Origin: AC-49 sp963817035
GTDB taxonomy: Bacteria > Actinomycetota > Thermoleophilia > Solirubrobacterales > Solirubrobacteraceae
DNA length: 64,000 bases
Assembly: GCA_963817035.1 (NCBI GenBank)
Contig: CAWFMM010000004.1
Location: 1,364,001 to 1,428,000, forward strand
Reading direction: 5' to 3'
In this document: one piece after another, positions 46,005 through 54,601 of the stretch
Layout: each line of letters begins with the position of its first letter
How positions within the stretch are numbered: position 1 is the first letter of the stretch
Program-made: the position numbers and the translations under genes
The notes under the pieces: generated by a model
Database searches by the model: none
What the model saw: only the letters and a program-made list of their open reading frames with translations
Told to the model about the DNA's origin: nothing

Positions 46005-46976
46005 TCAGGTGGTCGCTACGGACGTGCTCAATGGCGGGTCGCTGTCGAGGTAGGCGGTGAAGCCGTCGCGCCACGTAGGGATGGTGGGTGACCAGGAGAG
46101 CTCGGATTTGGCCTTGGCGTTCGAGGCGCCTGGGAGCTGGGTGGCCATGGTTGTCGCGAACGTGCCGGCGATGTGGCGCACCAGCCAGCGGGGGAGCTTG
46201 CGTGGTCGCTTGGCGCCGATCGCCTGGGCGTAGAGCGGCAGCCAGTCGCGCAGCCGGGCGGGATCGTCGTCGGTGATGTTGTAGATCCCGGGCGCGCCGC
46301 GCTTCACCGCCGCCACGGTTGCGGCCGCGGCGTCGGCGACGTGGATGTAGCTACTCATGCCGGCACCCGAGCCGACGATCGGGAAGCGGCGCCTGCGAAC
46401 GTCCGCCGCGATCGCGCCGTCCGAGGCGTAGAACGTCCCCGGGCCGTAGAACAGTCCGTAGCGCAGGACGAGCCCTTCGAGGTCGTTGGCGCCCGAGACC
46501 GTGACCTCGTTGTCGGCCATGACGGCGACGGATTCGTCGAACGGGGGAGGCGCGTCGGACCACACCGGCGCCTGCTCGTCGAGTACCACCGGGCCCTGCG
46601 GGCGCGTGATGAACGAGACCGACTGCAGCAGGTAGCGATGCGCGCCGGTCGCTCGCGCTGCCGCGACGAGATTGGCCGTACCGACGCGCCGGATCGTGTT
46701 CGTCGCGTCGTAGAGGTCCTTACGGCGGATGTCGTAGTCGTGGGGCAGCGACGTGAGCTGGTCGATCACGACCTCGGGCGCACCGGCGCGTACCGCCGTC
46801 AGCGTGGCGTCGGCGTTGAGCAGGTCACAGACGATGGCCTGCGCACCGGCCTCGCGGAGCGCGGCGGCGCGGTCCTCACGGCGGGTCGTGCCGACGACGT
46901 CGTGGCCGGCGGCGAGCAACTGGGCGACGAGCGGGCGGCCGATCGCGCCCGAGGCGCCGGCCAGGAAGATCTTCAC
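46005..46976 (-). CDS. NAD-dependent epimerase/dehydratase (extended SDR)
   Basis: 323 residues from GTG 46976, which overlaps the upstream stop (GTGA) and has AAGGAGA 6 nt before it; an ATG at 46991 is the alternative. Rossmann motif KIFLAGASGAIGRPLV, then VIDQLTSLPHDYD and GLFYGPGTFYASDG; the usual YxxxK is not obvious, so activity is uncertain. C-terminal ELSWSPTIPTWRDGF is typical of the family. Substrate unknown. Confidence 0.88.
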   Translation of the reverse strand: MKIFLAGASGAIGRPLVAQLLAAGHDVVGTTRREDRAAALREAGAQAIVCDLLNADATLTAVRAGAPEVVIDQLTSLPHDYDIRRKDLYDATNTIRRVGTANLVAAARATGAHRYLLQSVSFITRPQGPVVLDEQAPVWSDAPPPFDESVAVMADNEVTVSGANDLEGLVLRYGLFYGPGTFYASDGAIAADVRRRRFPIVGSGAGMSSYIHVADAAAATVAAVKRGAPGIYNITDDDPARLRDWLPLYAQAIGAKRPRKLPRWLVRHIAGTFATTMATQLPGASNAKAKSELSWSPTIPTWRDGFTAYLDSDPPLSTSVATT

Positions 46977-47389
46977 GGGGTCTCCTTCCATGTCGCAGCC
47001 CAGAAGAACGCCGCGATGAAGAGGGTCAGGATCGTCAGCTGGATCGCGTCGCTCGCGCCCGCGTTCGAGCCCGCGTGGGCGTGGTTGATGTCGAGCCAGT
47101 GGTTGAGCGTGTGCAGCGCCGTCGCGACGAGCGCGATCAACAGCGCCCCGAGGCGCAGCGGCACACGGACGACGGCGAGCGCGAGGACCAGCCCGATCCC
47201 CGCCTGCAATGCGGCCACGTCGCCGAGGTAGTGACCGTTGTAGGGCCCGAACGGGCCGACGTTGTGCCAGAAGCCGCGCGGCGAGATAACGATCCAGAGC
47301 GCGGGGACCAGGTAGACCACCGCGATCGTCGCGACGCCGACGGGCAACGCACGGACGAGCACGGGGCGGGTATCGGCGGCCGCGGACAT
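46973..47389 (-). CDS. Hypothetical four-helix membrane protein, 138 aa
   Basis: Four hydrophobic segments, the first VGVATIAVVYLVPALWIVI, with HTLNHWLDINHAHAG between the last two. A small integral membrane protein of unknown role. TACCGT (47401-47396) lies 6 nt before the ATG. Coupled to the epimerase gene. Confidence 0.75.
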   Translation of the reverse strand: MSAAADTRPVLVRALPVGVATIAVVYLVPALWIVISPRGFWHNVGPFGPYNGHYLGDVAALQAGIGLVLALAVVRVPLRLGALLIALVATALHTLNHWLDINHAHAGSNAGASDAIQLTILTLFIAAFFWAATWKETP

Positions 47390-47457
47390 GTGATCACGGT
47401 AAGGGCCCGCCGGCTCCCTGCCAAGATGCTGTTCGCGCAGGCGCTTGCCGAGGGACG

Positions 47458-48870
47458 CTACGGGCGGCGCAGCAGCTCCTGCGGGGGATGGTCGAGCGCG
47501 GGTGGCGGCAGCGGGTAGCCGAGCGCGATGACCGCAGCGGGGCGCGGTGGCGGCGTGGGCGGCGTGGGCTTGGGCGGGTGGTAGCGGCGCATCGGCTCCA
47601 GCGCGGCGATCCCGGTCGTTCCGATCAGGTAGATCCGCTGCCCGTCGCTGACGATCGGGTTGAAGTAGCCGCGGTGCGTGCGGAAGATCGGCATGCCGGT
47701 GCGCGCCTTGACCGCCTCGGTGATGTGGTTGAGCGTTGAGTACCAGACCATGTCGCCGAGCACGACGGCGGAGCCGGAGATCCGCCCACCGGCCTTGCGC
47801 ACCCAGCGCTTGCGTCCAGAGCGGGCGTTGAGCGCGTAGAGATGATGGTCGTAGCTACCGACGAACACGGTCGGCCCGCCGCCCGCGACATCGGACACCG
47901 CGGGCGAACCGTAGACGTAGCCCTTGGTGTGTGTGCGCCAAGCGAGCCGGCCGGTGTCCGCCGCGAAGGAGTAGATGAACCCGTCGGTGTTGCCGATGTA
48001 CACGCGCCCGTAGGCGAACGCGGGCGTCGAGTAGAACTGGCCCGCGGAGAACCCGAATCCGGCGCCGCTGGTCCCGACCCGCCACAGCTGGTGGCCATCG
48101 GACTGGCGCAGCGCGTAGACGTGGCCGGTGTAGTCGCCGAAGAACACACGGCCGAGCCCGTCGGCGGCCAGCCCGCCTTTGACCGCGCCCGATGCCTGGA
48201 AGCGCCAGCGAACCTGGCCCGTGTGGCTGTTGAGCGCGTAGATGGTGCCCTTCTGGGTGCCGAAGATCACGCGGTCGCGCGCCAGCAGCGGCGAGGACTC
48301 AGACGGCGGCACCGGCCGCTGCCAGCGCGTGTGCCCGTCGGTCGACGAGATCGCCGCGATCCGGCCGCCGCGCGCGCCGGGGTAGCGACGCAGGATCGTG
48401 ACGAACACCGAGCCGTCGCCGACCGCGGGTGAGGACGCGGCAAGCGAGCCCAGGTGCCGCGCCCACAGCACCCTGCCGGTCAGGCGCGACCACGCCGACA
48501 GGCCGCCGCTGTCGTTGAGCACGAACATCGCACGGTTGTGGAGCACCGGTGGGAACTCGAGCAGCGAGCCGCCGCGGCGCACCCAGTCGGTGCGGTAGGG
48601 CGGGTAGAGCCGGTGGCGCAGCTGCAGGTTGTGGGTGCGAGCATTGTCGTAGCCGAAGACGGGCCACGAGAAGCGCGGATCGGACGGGGTGGCCGGCGGT
48701 GGCGCGGGCGGCGGCGCCGTCGGCGGGTGGAACTCGACGTGGGGATGGGAGATGTCGCGCGTCCGGCTCGGACCGACGATCTCCACGACCACGACGACCA
48801 CCGCGACGAGCACGACACCGAACGCGAGGAGCCACACCAGCCACCGGCGGCTGCGGAGGCTCTGAACCAT
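47458..48870 (-). CDS. Membrane-anchored PQQ-binding-like beta-propeller protein
   Basis: 470 residues. One N-terminal membrane anchor (LVWLLAFGVVLVAVVVVVVE) then a Pro-rich linker and about seven beta-propeller blades with repeated FxxxxDG-x-YAL style units (IYALNSHTGQVRWRF, VYALRQSDGHQLWRV, IYSFAADTGRLAWRT, LYALNARSGRKRWVR). Exported, probably a scaffold or binding protein like BamB-type propellers; no cofactor site is evident. TAGCAT lies 8 nt upstream of the ATG. Confidence 0.88.
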   Translation of the reverse strand: MVQSLRSRRWLVWLLAFGVVLVAVVVVVVEIVGPSRTRDISHPHVEFHPPTAPPPAPPPATPSDPRFSWPVFGYDNARTHNLQLRHRLYPPYRTDWVRRGGSLLEFPPVLHNRAMFVLNDSGGLSAWSRLTGRVLWARHLGSLAASSPAVGDGSVFVTILRRYPGARGGRIAAISSTDGHTRWQRPVPPSESSPLLARDRVIFGTQKGTIYALNSHTGQVRWRFQASGAVKGGLAADGLGRVFFGDYTGHVYALRQSDGHQLWRVGTSGAGFGFSAGQFYSTPAFAYGRVYIGNTDGFIYSFAADTGRLAWRTHTKGYVYGSPAVSDVAGGGPTVFVGSYDHHLYALNARSGRKRWVRKAGGRISGSAVVLGDMVWYSTLNHITEAVKARTGMPIFRTHRGYFNPIVSDGQRIYLIGTTGIAALEPMRRYHPPKPTPPTPPPRPAAVIALGYPLPPPALDHPPQELLRRP

Positions 48871-48878
48871 CGAGAGTG

Positions 48879-48884
48879 ATGCTA
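48879..48884 (-). promoter_or_regulatory. -10-like TAGCAT before the beta-propeller gene
   Basis: On the minus strand TAGCAT lies 8 nt before the ATG at 48870. Confidence 0.45.
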
Positions 48885-48900
48885 GGCCAAACTCCCGACG

Positions 48901-50084
48901 GTGACGCCGGCACCCACCGTGAACTCCGCCGCGCTCCTGGGCCGCCTGCCGGCACTGCCGGGCGGTGCGGCGCTGCTCGCGGCAGCGGCCGCGCAGTGCC
49001 GCGCCGACGTTCCTGGTCGGCGGCGCGGTTCGCGATCTCGCGCTGGGCCGCGCGCCGCGCGAGCTCGACGTCGTCGTCGACGGTGACCCTGGCCCACTGC
49101 TCGCGGCGCTGGGCGGCGACGTCACCGTTCACGAACGCTTCGGCACCGCCCGCGTGGAGCTCGACGACGGTGCGCTGATCGACGTGGCCCGCGCCCGCGG
49201 CGAGACCTACGCGGCACCCGGCGCGCTGCCCGACGTCGCCCCGGCGACGATCGACGCCGATCTGCGTGCGCCGCGACGTGACGATCAACGCCGTCGCGAT
49301 CGACCTGGCCGACGGCACGCTCCACGCGGCTGACGGGGCACTCGAAGACCTCGAGGCGAAACGGCTGCGGGTACTGCACGACGCGTCGTTCACCGACGAC
49401 CCGACCCGGCTCTGGCGGATCGCCCGCTACGCCGCGCGGCTGGGCTTCGTCATCGACGACCACACCCGCGCGCTAGCCGCCGCGGCCGACCCGTCCACGG
49501 TCAGCGGCCCGCGGCTCGGCGCCGAGCTGCGTCTGGCGCTCGTCGAGCCTGAGCCGATCGCGGCGCTGAACGCAGCGCGCGTGCTTAACCCGGCGCTGTT
49601 GCCGGCAGGGTTCGTCCCGCGCGATCCCGCCGCCGCGCGCGCGCTGCTCGGCGACGAGGGCCGCACCGACCTCGTCATCCTCGCCGCGAGCTCCGCCGGG
49701 ATGGACGTCGCTGCGCTCCTGCGCTGGCTCGACGAGCTTGCGTTCACCGGCGACGAGCGCGACCTCGTGGCCGCGGCGTCGCGCTCCTCGACCGGCTCGC
49801 CGTTGCACGCCGCGGTCACGCCGTCGCAGATCGCGCGCGCTGCCCGCGGCGCGCCGGTCGAGGCCGTCGCGTTGGCCGGAGGCGCGGGGGCCGAGCGTTG
49901 GCTGCGGGAGCTGCGCGACGTCGCGCTGCACATCAACGGTGGAGACCTGCTGGCCGGTGGGCTGCCGGAGGGGCCTCAGATCGGCGAGCGCCTGCGGCTC
50001 ACGCTTGACGCGGTCCTCGACGGTGAGATCGCCAACGAGCACGACGCCGAGCTCGCCTTCGCGCTGAAGGACCACGATGACTGA
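48901..50084 (+). pseudogene. tRNA nucleotidyltransferase / poly(A) polymerase family protein, two frameshifts
   Basis: Class II nucleotidyltransferase. Start GTG 48901; after about residue 34 one extra base near 49000 shifts to FLVGGAVRDLALGRAPRELD with the acidic VVVDGD, GGDVTVHERFGTARV and IDVARARGETYAAPGALP; a second extra base near 49266 shifts to RRDVTINAVAIDLADGT, then DPTRLWRIARYAARLGF and a helical RNA-binding half. Removing two bases gives 393 residues. CCA-adding versus poly(A)-adding activity is undetermined. Overlaps pgeF by 8 bp. Confidence 0.82.
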
Positions 50085-50817
50085 CCCGGCTCTCCCGCCC
50101 CCGTTTCGCTGGCTCGGTGACCACGTCGCGATCGATCTCGACGACGTGCACGTGCGCTTCACCACCCGCCGCGGGGGCGTCTCGACCGGCGCATACGCGT
50201 CGCTGAACCTCGGCGGCTCGACTGACGACCATCCCGCGGCGGTTCTCGCCAACCACACCGCGAGCGCCGCCGCTCTGGGCTACGACGCCGACACGCGGGC
50301 GTGGGGACGTCAGGTTCACGGCACGTTCGTTCAGCGGCGGGCGGTCATCCCATGGGTCGGCCAGGATGTGATCGAGGCCGACGGCCAGGCCACGGCGCTG
50401 CGCGGCGTCGCCGTCACGGCGACGGCCGCCGACTGCCTGCCGATCGCGCTCGCCGCGCCGGGGGCTGTCGCAATGGTCCACGGCGGCTGGCGCGGCCTTG
50501 CCGCCGGCGTGATCGAGGAGGGCGTACGGGCGATCAACGAGCTCGGCGCAGGCGAGCCGGTCGTCGCCGCGATCGGACCGGGCGCGGGTCCGTGCTGCTA
50601 CGAGGCGGGCGACGAGGTTCACGGCGCGCTGGGTCACGGCGTCGGACGCAACGTCGATCTCAAGGCGGCGGCGCGTGATCGGCTGCTCGACGCCGGGGTC
50701 GCAGAGGTCCACGACCTGGGCCTGTGCACGATCTGCGCGGGCGATGAGCTGTTCTTCTCTCATCGTCGCGACGACGGCGTCACCGGGCGTCAGGCGGGGA
50801 TCGCATGGCTCAGCTGA
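50077..50817 (+). CDS. pgeF: Polyphenol oxidase / purine nucleoside phosphorylase (YfiH/YlmD family)
   Basis: 246 residues. Metal-site motifs: WGRQVHG, TATAADCLPIAL, MVHGGWRGLA, GPGAGPCCYE, LCTICAGDELFFSHRRD. Family members act on purine nucleosides and have been linked to peptidoglycan editing; they sit next to YggS in many cell-division clusters, as here. Confidence 0.92.
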   Translation: MTDPALPPPFRWLGDHVAIDLDDVHVRFTTRRGGVSTGAYASLNLGGSTDDHPAAVLANHTASAAALGYDADTRAWGRQVHGTFVQRRAVIPWVGQDVIEADGQATALRGVAVTATAADCLPIALAAPGAVAMVHGGWRGLAAGVIEEGVRAINELGAGEPVVAAIGPGAGPCCYEAGDEVHGALGHGVGRNVDLKAAARDRLLDAGVAEVHDLGLCTICAGDELFFSHRRDDGVTGRQAGIAWLS

Positions 50818-51452
50818 TCGGCGACCTCGACCCCGATCGCATCCGCGCAAACCTCGACGAGGTCCGCGACGAGATCGAACGCGCGGGTCGCCGCCCCGGC
50901 GACGTCCAGGTTCTCGCCGCGGTCAAATACGTGGCGCTCGATGACCTCGGCGCGCTCATCGAGGCCGGGATCGAGCTCGTCGGCGAGAACCGCGCTCAGG
51001 ATCTCCAGGTCAAGGCGGCCGCCTACCCGCAGTTCACGTGGGACTTCATCGGCCATCTGCAGAGTCGCAAGGTCGCCGACGTGCTGCCGCTCGTGCGCTG
51101 GATTCACTCGGTGGCCAGCGACTCGGTGCTCGCGCGCCTGGAGCGCCACGGCACGCCGGAGACCGAGGTGCTCGTCGAGGTCAACATCGCCGGCGAGGCG
51201 GGCAAGAGCGGGATCGCGCCCGGCGATCTCCGCGCGTTCATCGAGCGTTGCCCGGTCCGCGTGGTCGGCCTGATGACGATGCCGCCGCTCGCCGTCCAGC
51301 CTGAGGATTCGCGGCGCTGGTTCGCGGCGCTGGCCCAGCTCGCGGCCGACAACGGGCTGTGCGAGCTGTCGATGGGGACGACCCAGGACTTCGCCGTGGC
51401 GGCGGCGGAGGGTGCGACGATCGTCCGCGTCGGCACTCGGTTGTACTCCTGA
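50805..51452 (+). CDS. YggS-family pyridoxal phosphate homeostasis protein
   Basis: 215 residues. PLP lysine in VLAAVKYV, ELVGENRAQDL, WDFIGHLQSRK, VNIAGEAGKSG, MTMPPLA, SMGTTQDFAVAAAEGATIVRVGTRLY. Binds PLP without known enzyme activity and buffers B6. Lies between pgeF (overlap 13 bp) and sepF. Confidence 0.93.
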   Translation: MAQLIGDLDPDRIRANLDEVRDEIERAGRRPGDVQVLAAVKYVALDDLGALIEAGIELVGENRAQDLQVKAAAYPQFTWDFIGHLQSRKVADVLPLVRWIHSVASDSVLARLERHGTPETEVLVEVNIAGEAGKSGIAPGDLRAFIERCPVRVVGLMTMPPLAVQPEDSRRWFAALAQLAADNGLCELSMGTTQDFAVAAAEGATIVRVGTRLYS

Positions 51453-51517
51453 AACCGGCGCGTCGCGGGCGGGCAAATGCAGGAATTCCGCCGCCGGAGG
51501 GGTACATTTGACGGGAG

Positions 51518-52057
51518 ATGGCGTTCCGCGACTTCTGGCATAACGGGCTGGTCTACTTCGGTTTGGCCGAGGAGAGCGATCAGTACACGGCCGACGAGCC
51601 GGCCTACGAGCCCGAGGCCGAGCTCCAGGAGACCTACCGCGAGCGCCCCAACGTGCGTCGCCTGTCGGCCCGCCGCCGAGGCAACGACTTCGACGACATC
51701 TACGCCGACGACGAGGGCGCGGCGCCTCGCGCGACCGCGCTGCGTCCGGTGGCCGGCGGAAGGGGCAACGGCAAGGGGGGCGTGCGCGTGCACCTCGTGA
51801 TCCCCAAGAGCTTCAACGACGCCCAGCAGGTCGCCGACAAGTTCAAGGACAACATCCCGGTCGTCCTCAACCTCCAGGGCACCGACACCGACCTCTCCAA
51901 GCGCCTGATCGACTTCGCCAGCGGCCTGACCTACGCGATGGACGGCGGCATGCAGCGGATCGCCGACAAGGTCTTCATGCTCACCCCGCCCGGCGTCGAG
52001 ATCTCCGCCGAGGAGCGCGCGGAGCTCATCGACAAGGGCTTCTTCAACCAGTCCTGA
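51518..52057 (+). CDS. sepF: Cell division protein SepF
   Basis: FtsZ membrane tether used by actinobacteria and firmicutes, which often lack FtsA. 179 residues: an N-terminal amphipathic start (MAFRDFWHNGLVYFGLAEE), a disordered acidic/basic linker, and the C-terminal FtsZ-binding domain from about residue 88 (VHLVIPKSFNDAQQVADKF, PVVLNLQGTDTDLSKRLIDF). TACATT and GGGAG lie just upstream of the ATG. Confidence 0.95.
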   Translation: MAFRDFWHNGLVYFGLAEESDQYTADEPAYEPEAELQETYRERPNVRRLSARRRGNDFDDIYADDEGAAPRATALRPVAGGRGNGKGGVRVHLVIPKSFNDAQQVADKFKDNIPVVLNLQGTDTDLSKRLIDFASGLTYAMDGGMQRIADKVFMLTPPGVEISAEERAELIDKGFFNQS

Positions 52058-52061
52058 TCGC

Positions 52062-52820
52062 ATGCAGGTTGGTCTCATCGGCGCCGGCAACATGGCCCGG
52101 GCGCTCGCCCGGGGGTGGGGCGACCCTGTTCTGTGCACCGATGGTGGCTCGGGCCGCGCCCGCGCGCTGGCCCGAGAGCTCGGCGGCGAGGCCTTGGAGT
52201 CCAACCGCGAGCTCGCCGAGCGCGCGGATGTCGTCGTGCTCGCCCACAAGCCGGCCCAGCTCGTCCAGGTGGCAAGCGAGGTCGAGGGCCAGGCCAAGGC
52301 GGTCATCTCGCTGCTCGCCGCTACACCCCTGAGCGCGCTCGAGGCCGCCTTTCCCGGCGTTCCGGTCTTTCGGATCATGCCCAACACGCCCGTCGAGATC
52401 CGCCGCGGCGTGATCTGCCTGGCCGAGGTCGGGGGCGTGGAGTCCGAGCTCGAGGTCCGGGTGCGCGCGCTGCTGGGTCGCGTCGGCCGCGTCGTCGTCC
52501 TGCCGGAGGCGCTGATGGACGTCGCGACGGGGACGATGGGCGTCTGGCCCGCGTACGTGTCGCTGATCGTGGAAGCCCAGGTCGACGCGTCAGTCAAGCA
52601 GGGGATGAAGCCCGAGCTCGCGGCCGAACTGGTCACGGCGGCGATCGAGGGCTCAGCCGCGCTGGTTGCCCAGCGCGACCACGACACGCTGGCCGTGCGC
52701 CGCGAGGTCACGTCGCCTGGCGGCATGACCGCTCGCGGGATCGACGCGCTCGAGCGCGCCGGGCTGCGGACGGCATTCGCGCAGGCACTCGAGGCCGCGC
52801 TGCGCACCGCGCCGCGATAA
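52062..52820 (+). CDS. proC: Pyrroline-5-carboxylate reductase
   Basis: Last step of proline synthesis. 252 residues. Rossmann GLIGAGNMARALARGW, VLAHKPAQLVQVA, FRIMPNTPVEIRRGVICL and the C-terminal TSPGGMTARGIDALE dimer signature. Only 4 bp after sepF; the sepF-proC-YggT order is a known cluster layout. Confidence 0.94.
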   Translation: MQVGLIGAGNMARALARGWGDPVLCTDGGSGRARALARELGGEALESNRELAERADVVVLAHKPAQLVQVASEVEGQAKAVISLLAATPLSALEAAFPGVPVFRIMPNTPVEIRRGVICLAEVGGVESELEVRVRALLGRVGRVVVLPEALMDVATGTMGVWPAYVSLIVEAQVDASVKQGMKPELAAELVTAAIEGSAALVAQRDHDTLAVRREVTSPGGMTARGIDALERAGLRTAFAQALEAALRTAPR

Positions 52821-52821
52821 T
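52816..52821 (+). promoter_or_regulatory. -10-like GATAAT containing the proC stop codon
   Basis: GATAAT covers the proC stop TAA (52818-52820) and lies 6 nt before the YggT ATG at 52828. Confidence 0.45.
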
Positions 52822-52827
52822 GGCCTG

Positions 52828-53124
52828 ATGCTCGCCACGGTGCGCGACCACATCGCCGACTACGTGGGGGCACTGTTCTTCGTCTACGCGGGGATCATCA
52901 TCGCCTACATCCTGAGCTCGATGTACTTCACGGTCGGCGGCCGGCTCCCGTATGCGCGTTGGTCGAGCGCGATCCTCAACTTCCTGCGTGACACGTCCGA
53001 GCCGTGCCTGCGGTTCTTTCGCCGTTTCGTCCCGATGGTCGGCCCGCTCGACCTATCCCCGCTCGTGGCGCTGATCGTGCTGTCGGTCGCCGGCAACGTG
53101 CTCGTCGGTCTGATCAAGGGTTGA
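52828..53124 (+). CDS. YggT family membrane protein
   Basis: 98 residues, two hydrophobic segments (LFFVYAGIIIAYILSSMYF and LVALIVLSVAGNVLVGL) flanking the family-typical region LNFLRDTSEPCLRFFRRFVP. Role unclear; linked by position to cell division and osmotic tolerance genes. Confidence 0.9.
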   Translation: MLATVRDHIADYVGALFFVYAGIIIAYILSSMYFTVGGRLPYARWSSAILNFLRDTSEPCLRFFRRFVPMVGPLDLSPLVALIVLSVAGNVLVGLIKG

Positions 53125-53125
53125 C

Positions 53126-53587
53126 ATGAGCGTTCGCACCGCGTGGCTGCGCGCGGTCGTGGTGACGACCGCGGTCGTCGCGCTCGACCAGCTCTCAAAG
53201 GCCGTCGTGCGCAGCCGGATCGCGCCGGGAGATCACGTTCACCTCGTGCCCTACGTGAAGCTCGTGCGGGTCAGCAACAGCGGTGTCGCGTTCAGCGCGC
53301 TGTCGAATGCGGGCTGGATCGTGCCGGTGTTCATCGCGGTGGCGATCGTCGCGCTGCTCGTCTACTTCGCCACCCACGCCACGCGGCCGCTTGCATGGCT
53401 CGCGGTCGGGCTGCTGCTCGGCGGGGCGATCGGCAACGCGATCGACCGAATCGCCCACGGCGCGGTGACCGACTTCGTCAAGTTTCCGCACTGGCCCGCG
53501 TTCAACGTCGCCGACATGGCGATCACGTTCGGGGTGCTTGTGCTCGTCTTCGTCCTGGAGCGCGGCAGCGATGCGCCTGACGGTTGA
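53126..53587 (+). CDS. lspA: Lipoprotein signal peptidase (signal peptidase II)
   Basis: Aspartyl membrane protease cleaving prolipoproteins. 153 residues, four hydrophobic segments. ALDQLSKAVV, RVSNSGVAFS, and the two catalytic aspartates in GGAIGNAIDRIAHG and FNVADMAIT. Overlaps the rluD start by 17 bp. Confidence 0.94.
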   Translation: MSVRTAWLRAVVVTTAVVALDQLSKAVVRSRIAPGDHVHLVPYVKLVRVSNSGVAFSALSNAGWIVPVFIAVAIVALLVYFATHATRPLAWLAVGLLLGGAIGNAIDRIAHGAVTDFVKFPHWPAFNVADMAITFGVLVLVFVLERGSDAPDG

Positions 53588-54458
53588 GGACGAGGCGGCC
53601 GGCGGTCGCCTCGACGCCTACCTCGCCGCGGCGGTCGGGTCGCGGGGGCGCGCGGCGCGTCTGATCGAGGCCGGCGCCGTGCTCGTCGACGGCGCCGTCG
53701 TGGTCAAGCGCCATCGCGTGGTGGCGGGCTCGGTCATCGAGGTCGACGAGGGCGTCGAGGCGGTTGCGCCCGTGGGCGTGACGGCGCCGGTCGACGTCGA
53801 GATCGTCTTCGAGGACGAGCACCTGCTCGTCGTCGACAAGCCGGCCGGGCTGGTCGTCCATCCGTCGCGCGGGCATTCATCCGGGACGCTGGCCCAGGTG
53901 CTGGCCGGTCGCGTGGCCGGTGGCGAGGAGGGGCGGGCCGGGATCGTGCACCGCCTCGATCGTGAGACGTCCGGCCTGCTCGTCGTCGCCCGGACCGAGG
54001 CGGCGCATCGGGCGCTGCGCACCGCGATGTCGCACCGCCAGATCGCGCGCGAGTACCGGGCGCTCGTCGAGGGCCGCCCGCCCGCGCGGACCGGGACGAT
54101 CGACGCGCCGATCGGTCGCGACCGGAGAGTGCGCACGCGGATGTCGACCGACACCGACAAGCCGCGCGAGGCGCGCACGCACTTCGAGCTGCTCGAGGCG
54201 CTGCCCGCGACGACGCTGCTGGCCGTGAAGCTCGAGACCGGGCGAACCCATCAGATCCGCGTCCACCTCCAGGCGATCGGCCATCCGGTCGTCGGCGATC
54301 CGGACTACGGGACGCCGGGGCTGCTCGGCCTTCAGCGCCAGTTCCTGCATGCCGCCCGGCTGACCTTCGCGCACCCGTTCTCCGACGCGGTCGTCGACGT
54401 GCGCAGCGCGCTACCGGCCGATCTGGCGGCGGCGCTTGCGCGGGCGCGGGGTGCTTAG
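53571..54458 (+). CDS. RluA-family ribosomal large-subunit pseudouridine synthase
   Basis: 295 residues from ATG 53571. N-terminal S4-like domain (GGRLDAYLAAAVGSRGRAARL), catalytic Asp in GIVHRLDRETSGLLVVA, ISREYRAL-like REYRALVEGRP and GRTHQIRVHLQAIGHPVVGD. RluD is the most likely type given the lspA neighbour, but RluA, C and D cannot be separated by eye. Confidence 0.9.
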   Translation: MRLTVEDEAAGGRLDAYLAAAVGSRGRAARLIEAGAVLVDGAVVVKRHRVVAGSVIEVDEGVEAVAPVGVTAPVDVEIVFEDEHLLVVDKPAGLVVHPSRGHSSGTLAQVLAGRVAGGEEGRAGIVHRLDRETSGLLVVARTEAAHRALRTAMSHRQIAREYRALVEGRPPARTGTIDAPIGRDRRVRTRMSTDTDKPREARTHFELLEALPATTLLAVKLETGRTHQIRVHLQAIGHPVVGDPDYGTPGLLGLQRQFLHAARLTFAHPFSDAVVDVRSALPADLAAALARARGA

Positions 54459-54520
54459 CCCTACACTTCGTCGCTACCCGTATTCCCTCAACCCCGTCGA
54501 CGCACGACGGCGCTCCCTGC

Positions 54521-54538
54521 CCGGACTCTCGTGTCCGG
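54521..54538 (+). promoter_or_regulatory. Hairpin in the rpsB leader
   Basis: CCGGAC-TCTCGT-GTCCGG in the 143-bp gap before rpsB. A TACACT at 54462-54467 is a candidate -10, which would give a leader of about 130 nt containing this hairpin. Autoregulation by S2 is known in other bacteria; here it is only a possibility. Confidence 0.4.
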
Positions 54539-54601
54539 TTGCGCCGCACCGGCACCTCGGGCCTGCACGACCAAACGACTCACGACAAGGGAGCAGTATC
54601 C